64,000 bases of DNA from Capitulum mitella. Lineage: Eukaryota; Arthropoda; Thecostraca; Pollicipedomorpha; Pollicipedidae. The DNA lies in assembly GCA_030062745.1 (NCBI GenBank), contig CP099839.1:25161324-25225323 (forward strand), read 5' to 3'. Each line of letters begins with the position of its first letter. The stretch's first letter is position 1. Below, piece after piece: positions 37,661 to 46,678 of this stretch. Position numbers and translations under genes: made by a program. The notes beneath the pieces are model-generated. The model saw nothing but the letters and a program-made list of their open reading frames with translations. It ran no database searches and was not told the origin of the DNA.

Positions 37661-38340
37661 CCGGATGCGGTGGCGCCCGCGCCGGCCGCCAACTGCAGGC
37701 CGATGCGGCGAGCGCGGCGCACCGCGACCCGAATTAATACATCTTGCTTCATAAATTGATGGCACCGGTTATTGTTGTACGGCACACGAGATTCCCGGCT
37801 AATAACACCGGCGGGGAACCGGCTGACCGGCCGACCAGCTCCGCTACACATTCGCCCTGACAATCCGGCACGCCCACTAATTTATGACGCCAGAAAACGC
37901 GCAGACAAATTACTATTTGGACGACGGCATCCTTCAGTACTTATTACATGATATTTGCGCGATGATGAAGCACTATGGCGAGTGTTAATTTTGTGTTTGC
38001 CTTTCGGTTTATGTTTTCGTGGAGGCGGCGCGGCTCAAAGTGGCCCGGTGCGGCGGCGGCGCGCCGCCGCCGCCGCCGCGACTGCTAATTATCTCATGAA
38101 TACGCGCGAGAGGGTAGTTAGCGCGGCCCAAAAAAGGATGTCCTATTCAATAGCGCGGCGCGCCGGTCCCGGGGAGGCGTGGCCGGAGCCCCGTGAAGCG
38201 CGCAAAATCTGGCATCAAGGCAATGTTGGACGATGTAATTGCGGTGCTTTTGTTCCTCGGAACGATGTATTGACACTAAATTTTCATGTACTGAGCAGAT
38301 TAGTTCGCAGCATTCAATTACGGTGAATGTTGTCCAATAC
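37661..38340. promoter_or_regulatory. Candidate cis-regulatory island
   Basis: GC-rich sequence with AT-rich islands: GAATTAATACATC, CATAAATTGATGG, CCACTAATTTATGACG, AAATTACTATTTGG, TTATTACATGATATTTG, GTTAATTTTG, GCTAATTATCTCATG and TTCAATTACGG. Homeodomain-type cores dominate. No gene seen. Confidence 0.4.
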
Positions 38341-40080
38341 AGTACGTAAAATACATCTTTGTTCAAGCTATTGCACTTTCGCAGCATGACCGTTGAAGAT
38401 AAATGACGCTTGCTGGCAGATGACGTACAAATACAGGAACTGTTGCTGACGTGTACTTTGGTGATATTCCAACAGGTTCTAATGGCTTACATAAAAAGAG
38501 CCTAGCAATCTAGCCGGACACTGAATCTTTGTTATGAAGAGGGTCAAGCTCTGTTAGACGTTGCGGGGGTTTAGTGAGTAACCCTCGTAAATACCTATCA
38601 TCTGGCCACCTCAGACAGCACAAAAGAGTAGGAGCACGACCCCCAACAATTTCTAAGTTGGACATGATCCAGCGACTAAACGAAAACGAGCATGCCGCCC
38701 GATGTTTTGTTACAGAATAATACCAAGCTCCTATTAAATCAAGGGGTGACTTCACATGCCACTTGAAATAAAGGCACGCCAGTTTTATTCTGGTCTCGAT
38801 TGAATCTTATGGGATAATCTAGAGCTTTATCCCATGACAGGGTCTTATAAGGAATTATTTAGCTGCGAAGATTGGAATAAGTAATGGAAGCAAAAAGACA
38901 ACAATGAGGGTATGTTTGAAGATTTCATGAGTGAAAGCCAGTAAGTGATTGTCATGGCCTGATCACGAGTCAAAAATAAAAAAAGAAATTGGTCATCCAA
39001 TGATTTACCCAGATTTATTTCGCCTATTAAGATTAGTGTTTGGCATGGATGGAATCATCAGCCTACGTAAAAACTTAAAGCACATTTTTCGCAATTACAG
39101 TAATATTACATAAATTCATGATACATTAAATACAAATATATGAAATAATAATGCATAAAATACCTAGCAACGTAATGAAGATAGAACAAATGGCATTGCA
39201 TAGTGCTATATTATGAGATAAAAACACAATTCGTAAGCACCCATTTGAACTTTCTTTCGCATTTAGTTAGCATGTAATAACGGCATGATGACGGTCAGCT
39301 GGGCATGGAAAGAAATACACTGAAAATGTGTTTGAATACAGCAAAAATATATTCAAATACATTGAATACAGTGAAAATGTATGCCTCTTTCCCATTCCCC
39401 ACCTGCAGCCCTTGAACGTTTTAAAAATGTTGACCCTATGCTCACAATGTACTGAAAACTAATTATTAGGAAACACACATCATATTGTCCTGCAGCGTAG
39501 ACTTCAGGGATAGGTTTAAGAGGAAGCAAAAAGGGCCCTGGGCTCGTGGGATGGGACTGAGGTCGGGCAAAACTTGAAGTTTGTCGCTTTTAGGAAAAAA
39601 TCCAACAGAAATCTAGCAATACTCGTAAAGTAACCATGCGCAAAATTGAACCAGATTCAAGCATTTAAAAATAATGTTGCCGACCAGACCATTTGCACCA
39701 ATGCTTGTCATCATGGTGCAATGTTCAGCTGATCACGACCTGTTTTTGACTTTTTTTTTTCAAAGCTGGTAGAGTTACTGCCCTGCATTCACGCCAATGC
39801 TATCATTGGACTTACTTGTTAAGCCATGCCTTGTTATTGAACTTAGTGCACTGCGCGTTGATTTTGAGATGGAAGTTTGGAAGAAATGCGGCATCGTCAT
39901 ACATGGCTCGATTTTAAAAACAGATACACAAAATACAGCTGTTAACTGTGCCGAAATTTTTCCCAGGCGGAAGAAAAGCGCAGGGGTGGTTTCTTCTGCA
40001 AGCGGCCAGCGAAACCTTCGACAACCGGGTTTTAAAAGTGTCATCATAGCTCGCTAGGATCTCGCCCTTTCAGCGGATCA
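38341..40080. other. AT-rich intergenic DNA, no gene seen
   Basis: One of the most AT-rich stretches of the window (about 38.9-39.5 kb). No coding domain or transposon end recognised. Confidence 0.7.
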
Positions 40081-41240
40081 CGTTTAAACAGCTGGCAGAG
40101 GCCACGGACGCGGACGCCCACACCAGAACTCCAAACACGGCCCGCAGCCAGCACAGCACCACCCGGTGCAGACCGCTCTCCGGTATCGCCGAAACGTAAC
40201 CCCTGCCCAAACACGGAAGGGCCGGCGGGCCCGGCACCTCGCTGGACTCGGTGGCTGGGCCGGCGCGGCCAACCGGGCGGCGAAGGGCCGGCCAGCCGAT
40301 CCCGCGCCCTGATCAGCATCAGCACCAGCAGCGGGGAGCCGTGTCGGCGCCAGTGCTACCCGCCGACGGTGGTGCGTCTCCACAACATGGCCGGCGGTGG
40401 AATGCGGCTCGGCCGCGTGCCAGGCACCGCCGGATGGTTTTCGAATGCCTCCGTCATTACGACGCAACACCACGAGGGGGCTTGCGAGACGTCCGACGAG
40501 GGCGGAATGAGCGGGGAAGAACAGACTCGCGGCGGAGCAGTCCGCGAGGCCCCCCTCCGCGATGTGAAGGTGAACACGAGCCCCAATTTGGGAACGGAAC
40601 ACGGCCACGGAATGTGACGAAGCCTGCCGGGAGGAGCCGCATGGCTGGCGTTCCGTGTCCTATCTGTCGTAAAATTACGCCGTCGCCGCCGAAAGACAAT
40701 CCTAGCTTGAAATACGACTAATTGGGCCGACGGGAAGCCGTGCGGGCCGAAGCCGCCGCTCGCACTTCCTCAGGCGTCCCGCGGAACTCCCACAATGGCC
40801 GGCCCGCCCCGAGCCGGTCTTCGTGACGGCCGCCACTCAATCAGCTGATGACCGGCTCCTACCGGCGGCCGCGCGCCGCTGCCGCCGCCCCCGCCGCCGC
40901 CCGACGCCCGGTTCCCTCCCCTAATGAAATCGGCACGGCGCAAATCGAGCGTCGCCGCGCGACGCAAAAACGCCGCCCGCGTCACGTTCGTCGCGGCGCT
41001 CATTAGCGTCCGGCGGCGGCGGCGGCGGCGCTGCAGCGCTACGCCGGGCCGGACCGGAGCCGGCGGCCGCTAACGCCGTCACGGCGGCGGACGGCCGGCG
41101 GCCGACCGAGCCGCCCGCCCACCGGAGCCGCCGCCCGGGCTGGGAACGAGCCGTATCTGAACGTCGGCCGACGAAAGGGGAGGGGGGAGCACTGGGTCGC
41201 GGCGGGTTAGGCTGTACCATTGGAACGGACCACCGTCAGC
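40081..41240. promoter_or_regulatory. CpG-rich block, candidate cis-regulatory region
   Basis: Long GC-rich block with few AT-rich islands: 40660-40735 (TAAAATTACGCC, CTAATTGGGC), 40925 (CTAATGAAATCGG) and 41000 (GCTCATTAGCG). CGGCGGCGG runs lie at about 41010-41030. Open frames on both strands carry no domain. Confidence 0.35.
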
Positions 41241-41689
41241 TGAGGGGATAATTGGCCTGTGTCGGTGGCACACCACCGCCAGGCACGTCAGCTCAGCCTG
41301 CATCAGAGGCACGCCACCGCCAGGTACCTTAGCTCAGCCTGCACCACCTGGCGCTGCCTGATATGGATAGAAAAGGGTCTGAAGTGACTTCAGGGGCTTG
41401 GAATGAAACCATATGCTGGTAAACGGGTACATCTTTTTCAATAGCTGGACTACCAATGACAGACAGTTTCGTTTTCATGGTTTTCGTTCTAGTCCCACAC
41501 CGGGCTTATGTTTGCAAATCCCATAAAATGTGCAAAACGATTATCAATGCTGCAATGCTCGCTTAAGCATTTTAGAGACTGATTCTTAGGTCCTTATGTA
41601 ATAACGCACTTGCCATCACCTTCGCTCTTTGATCTGATCTAAAGATCCTATCAGTCTCCAAACTCCAAAGATCCAGTGAATCTGATCTT
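41241..41689. other. Intergenic DNA with a short direct repeat
   Basis: GGCACRCCACCGCCAGGTAC-like words repeat at about 41268 and 41309, each followed by TCAGCTCAGCCTGCA or close variants (period about 40-45 bp, two copies). Otherwise nothing recognised. Confidence 0.5.
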
Positions 41690-42310
41690 AAAGGCATGGG
41701 TGTAATTACCGGGGGCACGGGGCGCACAGCCCCCGCTTTTTGGCCCATGGTGCGGCGTGCCCTTTATGCTATGGCAAAAAAATGGGCTTCGAAGGAAAAT
41801 AAAAAAAAATCTCTTGAACGTAACCCCAAAGAAATCCCAAAATCCATTTTTCTCACTTCCTGTTTTCTTTCCCTCTTTTTCTTTTTGCTGGAGGAGGGTT
41901 TTTTAACTTCCTTAGCAACCGTCAGCCTCCAGGAGCCCCCTCTCCATATGTCGATCGGTCACTCCTAGACATGATGCCTCTTACAGGTAAGCACTCGCAC
42001 AGGTCAGGTAACCCTCATATGCTCGGCGCCCCATACCGGCCAGGCGGTCCTTCTTCTTGTACAGATGAGATGCCTTTAAAGAATTTGGTTTCCCTCACAG
42101 GACCAGACACGTCTACGATGCAGGCGCTCCTTACAGCTCAAGCGCCCCTAGTATAAATGAGGCGCCCCTGGCGAGCGAGGCGCCCCGTACAGATCAGGTA
42201 GTCCTCATACATTTGGCGCCCCCTCTTCAGACCAGGCACCCATACCGGACTTGGCGTCCCATACAGAACATGCACGTCTTACAAGGTCCCGTACAGGCCA
42301 GGCTGGTTAT
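41690..42310 (+). mobile_element. GGCGCC-unit composite element, copy A
   Basis: Begins GGGTGTAATTACCGGGG with CCCCCGCTTTTTGGCCC, then an AT-rich leader containing AGCAACCGTCAGCCTCCA, then tandem units such as CAGACACGTCTACGATGCAG, GAGGCGCCCC and TCATACATTTGGCGCCCC to about 42310. Copy B on the other strand shares these words in the same order (for example CAGCAACCATCAGCCTCCA). The two copies are 16 kb apart in opposite orientation. Confidence 0.7.
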
Positions 42311-43190
42311 GTGGATGTTTATCTCCATTTCATAAGTCCGTTTTTTACGCTTCATGACCGAAGTATGAGTTTATGACTGACGTTGCTTTCGCTTCATGAC
42401 CGAAATAGACTAACCCAAAGCTGGAAGAGTGAACAGTTTTACCCAGAGATGTGAGGTATTGGTCGTCCTCATAGCTGACTATTACTCTCCTCATTTTTTA
42501 AACTAAAAAAGCTCAAATGACGATTATCTCCATCACCACTATTTTAAGAATACCGATACCTAAAATCTCTCTACCCTGGACAACTGTTTGTTTCTACTGG
42601 TGGGCAGATGAGGCCAGGCACATGTATCTTAAGGTAACAATGCATCAAGATATGTGCCTTTATATCCGTAAGTATGTAAGTTAACTATTCGTTTCTTTCT
42701 AAATGGATGGCGTCCATGCTTGAGAACGGTTGCAAAAGGCTTTTCGTTTGAAAAGTGCCCCTCCCCCCACTTTTCGTCGCGTTCCTGCACCCTTGCTTAA
42801 CCGCAGCGCGAGACGGCAGCGCAAGATGCGATGACTGAAAATGGACAAGGACCGCTTCACTCGTAACAAACATACAAAAAATCAACAACAAGCACGCCGC
42901 AAGTTCGAATTGAACCACAGAACTGTGTTTCACGTTAAGAGACACGAAGTCTCCGTGTGACAAAATCAAAGCGTGCATCTTTCCAGCTGAAATATTCCGT
43001 CGTCGATTATGTACTCACATTTTTACGGTCGTGCTCTGGAAGCCTTATGACGCCATCAAAACACAATTCGTACACGTGCATTCTTAAAAGCAGTACTTGC
43101 ACTTCACAAAGCTTGCTGCTTTTCAATCGATCAGTCACGATCGAGCTGACGCAAGCAATACCCCCTTAATTGCAGCATTCCGCAGAGTTC
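42311..43190. other. Intergenic DNA with a repeat relic
   Basis: At 42757..42797 CCTCCCCCCACTTTTCGTCG then CGTTCCTGCACCCTTG is nearly the complement of 58348..58384. This marks another dispersed repeat end. No gene seen. Confidence 0.5.
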
Positions 43191-43600
43191 ACGCAGCGAA
43201 CTGCATATTAAGCCATTTGAAACCGGGCAGCGGCACTGTCTCTGCACCCGACGCCCACCGTCTGCAAGGAGCCAACACTCGTCGTTTGCACATCCTTGTC
43301 TCGTAAATTTTTAGCGCCGCATCGCCGTCCGAACACCCGCGGAGGCAATGATGAGCCGAAACAGAGGCAAATGGCGCGCGGCCGACGCCGGCCAGTGCGG
43401 CACTCACGGCGCGGACCCTGTCCTCGGCGACAGTTACGGCGCACGGGGATGGGCCGCAAACGGCAGCGGCGAAGCGACGACCGCCATGTTGCGCCGACAG
43501 CATGGTGGCGTTCCCTCGTCAACCAGTCTCATGGCCGTGCATTACAAGTTCTTTGGGAACGTGTTCAGCACTAGTTAAAACTCCCGCAGCGGTGTGTCAA
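43191..43600. promoter_or_regulatory. Small CpG-rich block
   Basis: GC-rich sequence of about 350 bp with GCCATGTTGCG; three frames stay open but none shows a domain. Confidence 0.25.
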
Positions 43601-44166
43601 CATGCCGAGCTTACGGAAACGTCGGCTGAAGGCTCACGACTGCAGTTCTGCAGCTCAGGGACGGATGGAGCATTTCCGTTATGTTCGCCATTTTTCACTG
43701 ATTTGGAAACTGGGTCGCCAATAAAGACGACTGGAGAGTGAGCACCAGCATGTCTTTGTTTTCGGTAAAAAACCAAGTTGTTAAAATACAAAGTCATCCT
43801 TGAATATCGGAACCGTTTTTACGTAAAACAAACACACTTTCACCAAAAACACCCCAGCTGAGAGGAAAACACGAAAATTAGTGCCACTTTTCGGTCACAT
43901 AACCATCAATGAGCATCATTTTCTTATAGCGCAGACAGCACAAGTCCCTGCCAAAAGCATATTATGCGCCATATCATCTGCAAACACGTTCCAACTAAAT
44001 TAAAAACCAAAAGTTCTTATAACGCAATAATTCCTTTATTCAAAAAATTGGTTACGAATCAAATGAAGAATTTCGCTTATTCGTCCGTTTGCATTAATTG
44101 GATCATTTTGTTAAATGTATTAAGTGTATCTATTAGACGTATTGAACTCCAGAGTCAGCCGCTCCT
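43601..44166. other. Intergenic DNA, nothing recognised
   Basis: AT-rich until the GC-rich tandem repeats begin at 44.16 kb. Confidence 0.6.
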
Positions 44167-44333
44167 ACGGTCCTGCCGTAGCCGTCTGTGACTTGGCCAG
44201 CACCGTCCTGTCGTGGCAAAGTTCTGTGACGGGGCCGACACGGTCCTGCCGTAGCCGTCTGTGGCTTGGCCAGCACCGTCCTGTCGTGGCAAAGTTCTGT
44301 GACGGGGCCGACACGGTCCTGCCGTGGCCGTCT
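44167..44333 (+). repeat. 73-bp tandem repeat, 2.3 copies
   Basis: Copies at 44167..44239 and 44240..44312 differ at about one base, followed by a partial copy at 44313..44333. The unit runs from ACGGTCCTGCCGTAG to TGACGGGGCCGAC. The near-identity implies a recent duplication about 1.8 kb upstream of the ems start. Confidence 0.9.
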
Positions 44334-44446
44334 ACTTGCCGGGGTCTGTGTCCGCGGTCTGTGGCCCGGGTCTGGCCTGTGGCCGGGAATCTGAGGCCGG
44401 GGTCTGAGGCTGGGCTTCTCGTTCCTTTCGTTGTCTTAGTCTGACG

Positions 44447-44560
44447 CTGAGTATTTCCCGCGGCGGCGCCAGCCGCCGTCTGTGGCCGGGGTCCTCGGTC
44501 GTCACACCGTCGCGTCCCATACTGAGTATTTCCCGCGGCGGTGCCAGCCGGGGGCCATGC
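44447..44560 (+). repeat. Pair of CTGAGTATTTCCCGCGGCGG repeats
   Basis: The 20-base word occurs at 44447 and again at 44522, 75 bp apart, each followed by (C/T)GCCAGCCG. The spacing is close to the 73-bp unit just upstream, so the two may be parts of one degenerate array. Confidence 0.7.
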
Positions 44561-44669
44561 CGGTAGTATATCCGGCCGGCAGGACCTGGTCGACCCGGTC
44601 GTCGCTCCGGCCGGCCAAGATCACAGCGGCTGACCCAGGCTGGTCCCGGGGGACGCCACCCGCAGACTC

Positions 44670-45240
44670 GGCAAAACGTGGCGATACATGGCGATACTGG
44701 GCGACGCACGAAAACACAGGGCGAAACCCGGCAACAGAGGGACACACCAAGCAACACAGGATGATACACGTGAACACAGGGTGACACGCATCAATACAGC
44801 GTTACACTGCCATGGATACAGAGGAGAAAAACGACAACACATGGCAACACGCCGCAATACGGGACATCATATGACAACACAGAGCGGCACAGAACAGCAC
44901 AGGTGCTCAAGACAATAGACGACGATACGCGGCAGCAAGGGGCGACACCCGGCAACACGGGCGAGTTACGGTGAAAACGGACTCATGATCCTGAAAAAAT
45001 AACAGTTGCCCGAAGAGAACGTTTGCGTAAAAGAAACCACCTCAAAACTTATGCTGTTTCTATTTTAACAGCGAAAATTTTTGAATGTTTCTGCCCACAG
45101 GAACACACGGCAATATCGGCCAACACACACGCCAACACATGACGACACCAGGCAGCAAAAGGCGACACGGGGCGACTGGTGGCGCCACTCGGCGCCGTGG
45201 GGGACACACGACGACACACGACATTGGGCCAAACAAGGCA
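44670..45240 (+). repeat. Degenerate GGCGACACA / GGCAACACA array upstream of ems
   Basis: Short units of about 9-15 bp with the core (G)GC(G/A)ACACA recur through 44670-44960 and again 45090-45240, split by about 100 bp of AT-rich sequence. This explains the overlapping open frames rich in Arg, Thr and His; they are not genes. The array ends about 900 bp before the ems start codon. Confidence 0.75.
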
Positions 45241-45840
45241 GCGGCACACGGTGGCCCCGCAGCCGGCGGCAGACGCGGCGGCATGCATACAGGCCCAGTC
45301 CGGTGCGGTCCGGCCCGGCCCGGCCCGGCCCGGTCCGGCTCGACTCAGCTCTGCTGGACGGCAAGCAGCGGCGACGCCCGGCGACAGGGGCGCTCGCACA
45401 AAGGCGACCGGCCGCGCCGAGTGCAAACGCGCCGACGCCGCGGCCGGCCGACGCCCCGTCTAATCACGGCATTAACATACACCATGCATCATGCATTGTT
45501 TTATCCGCACGTCATTACGCCGATGATAGATGGTCATTGCTGGCTAATGGCACGGTGCGAGGCCACGCCTTTGCAGGTGACGAGGCGTGGCTTAGCTGCA
45601 GCGGCGGCCGTCGACTGCCGCCGCCGCCGGCCGGCGGTGGCGGCGGCGACCGCCGGCCTCAACTCTACGACTCCCGAGAGCTCCAGGCTCACCACAGCCA
45701 CCCCGCCGCTCTCACAGGCACGCTCCGACCGGCCCAGCCTGCTCACTCAATTGAAGCACTAAATCGCATTAATTTCAATCTGGCACGGCGTAACCAACCT
45801 TGGCGAATCGGGTTTCGTGCCCGCGCAAGCGGGCGCGGCC
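45241..45840 (+). promoter_or_regulatory. CpG-rich proximal region of ems with AT-rich islands
   Basis: Very GC-rich sequence, including a run of CCCGG-type words at 45300-45340. It encloses an AT-rich island (45460-45550) with TCTAATCACGG, CATTAACATACACC, two ATGCAT words, CATTGTTTTATC and GGCTAATGG, and a second near 45740-45790 with TAAATCGCATTAATTTC. Homeodomain, POU-like and Sox-like cores cluster here, suggesting a proximal enhancer. Motif inference only. Confidence 0.4.
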
Positions 45841-46128
45841 GGCGACACTGCCCCCTGGTGGCGACGGCGTGAACTGCGGAGACTCCGCCCAGCGCGCGGC
45901 CGACCAATCAGAGCCAGCCATTAGGCCTGCTCAGATTGTGAGGGAGATAATGAACCAATCGGTGTCGAGTTTTAGATGTGTAATAGCTGCTAAAGAAATT
46001 GTTAAGTGTATGTTAGGTAGTCCTGTGCCAGCTCGCTAGCGGGCCGTGTCGCTGCCCCAGTGCTCCGTCCGTGTCGCCGCCTGCGCCGACAGTCGCCAAG
46101 AGTCGCCACGCTGTCGCCGCACGGAGAC
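45841..46128 (+). promoter_or_regulatory. ems: Probable ems promoter and 5' leader
   Basis: The 290 bp before the ATG hold two CCAAT boxes (45904..45908 and 45955..45959), a CCGCCC GC-box at 45885..45890, and a strong CTCF-like site at 45849..45863. No convincing TATA box is visible, as expected for a CpG-island promoter. Two tiny open frames (45976..45993 and 46010..46039, 5 and 9 codons) would lie in the 5' leader if transcription starts upstream of them. The start site itself cannot be placed from sequence. Confidence 0.5.
45849..45863 (-). promoter_or_regulatory. CTCF-like binding site in the ems promoter
   Basis: The + strand reads TGCCCCCTGGTGGCG; its complement contains CCACCAGGGGGC, which fits the bilaterian CTCF core CCASYAGRKGGC at every position. 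It lies about 270 bp upstream of the ems ATG. Binding is inferred from motif identity only. Confidence 0.5.
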
Positions 46129-46678
46129 ATGATGGCCCCTCTGAACTTCTCCACGCCGTCTACCAAGCCCAAGATCGGCTTCTCGATCGACTCGATCGTC
46201 GGCGAGGAGCCGCCGCCGGAGAAGCGGACGCCGCCGGCCGGGCCGCGCGGGTCGCCGCCGCGGTCGCCGCGGTCGCCGCGCTCGCCCGGGTCGCCGGCGC
46301 GCGGCGGCTGGTCGCCGAGCCGGCCGCGCTCGCCGCCGCGCTCGCGCTCGCCCGTCTGGCCGCGCGCCGCCAAGTCGCCCGGCGAGCTGGAGACGGCCAA
46401 GCTGGCCGCCTTCCACCACCACCTGCACCAGCTGCAGAGCATGCGGCTGCACGCGCCCGAGCCGCTGCACCCGGCCGCGCTGCGTACGCCCGTGCCGGGC
46501 CTGCCCGGCTTCGCGCTGCCGCACCCGCTGTCGTTGCCGCGGCCGGCCGCCGCCGGCCAGCCGCTGCCGCCGGCTTTCGGGCCGCCGCACCTGGCCGGCC
46601 TGCCGCCGCAGACCGAGTACCCGCTGCTGCCCTGGCTGTACTCGCGCCAGGGCCGCCTCTTCCCGTCACGATTCCCAG
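46129..46678 (+). CDS. ems: ems/Emx homeobox gene, coding exon 1 (N-terminal region)
   Basis: This exon encodes residues 1-183 plus the first base of codon 184 of a 304-residue homeodomain transcription factor of the empty spiracles/Emx class, a nuclear DNA-binding regulator of head and anterior neural patterning in animals. Near the N-terminus, GFSIDSIVGEE (residues 17-27) is the conserved Emx/Ems block and resembles a Groucho-recruiting eh1 motif. Residues ~35-87 are a low-complexity Pro/Ser/Arg stretch with repeated SPR units. Near the exon end YPLLPWLYSR (164-173) is in the place of the hexapeptide, with LPWL where YPWL is usual. The start is the first ATG after an in-frame TAG at 46018; a second ATG follows directly at 46132 with a slightly better context (A at -3, G at +4), so either may be used. 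The donor is CCAG|GTAATT. Third codon positions are almost all G or C. The long antisense ORF across this exon is a composition shadow. The gene identity is secure; orthology to ems rather than a paralogue such as E5 is inferred from the homeodomain. Confidence 0.93.

Noticed and set aside
37211-37863. Overlapping 129- to 184-residue frames as genes
   Set aside because: They are translations of the CGACA-rich degenerate minisatellite in all three frames.
45081-45872. 263- and 225-residue overlapping frames upstream of ems
   Set aside because: Both arise from the GGCRACACA array and GC-rich promoter sequence; neither shows a domain.
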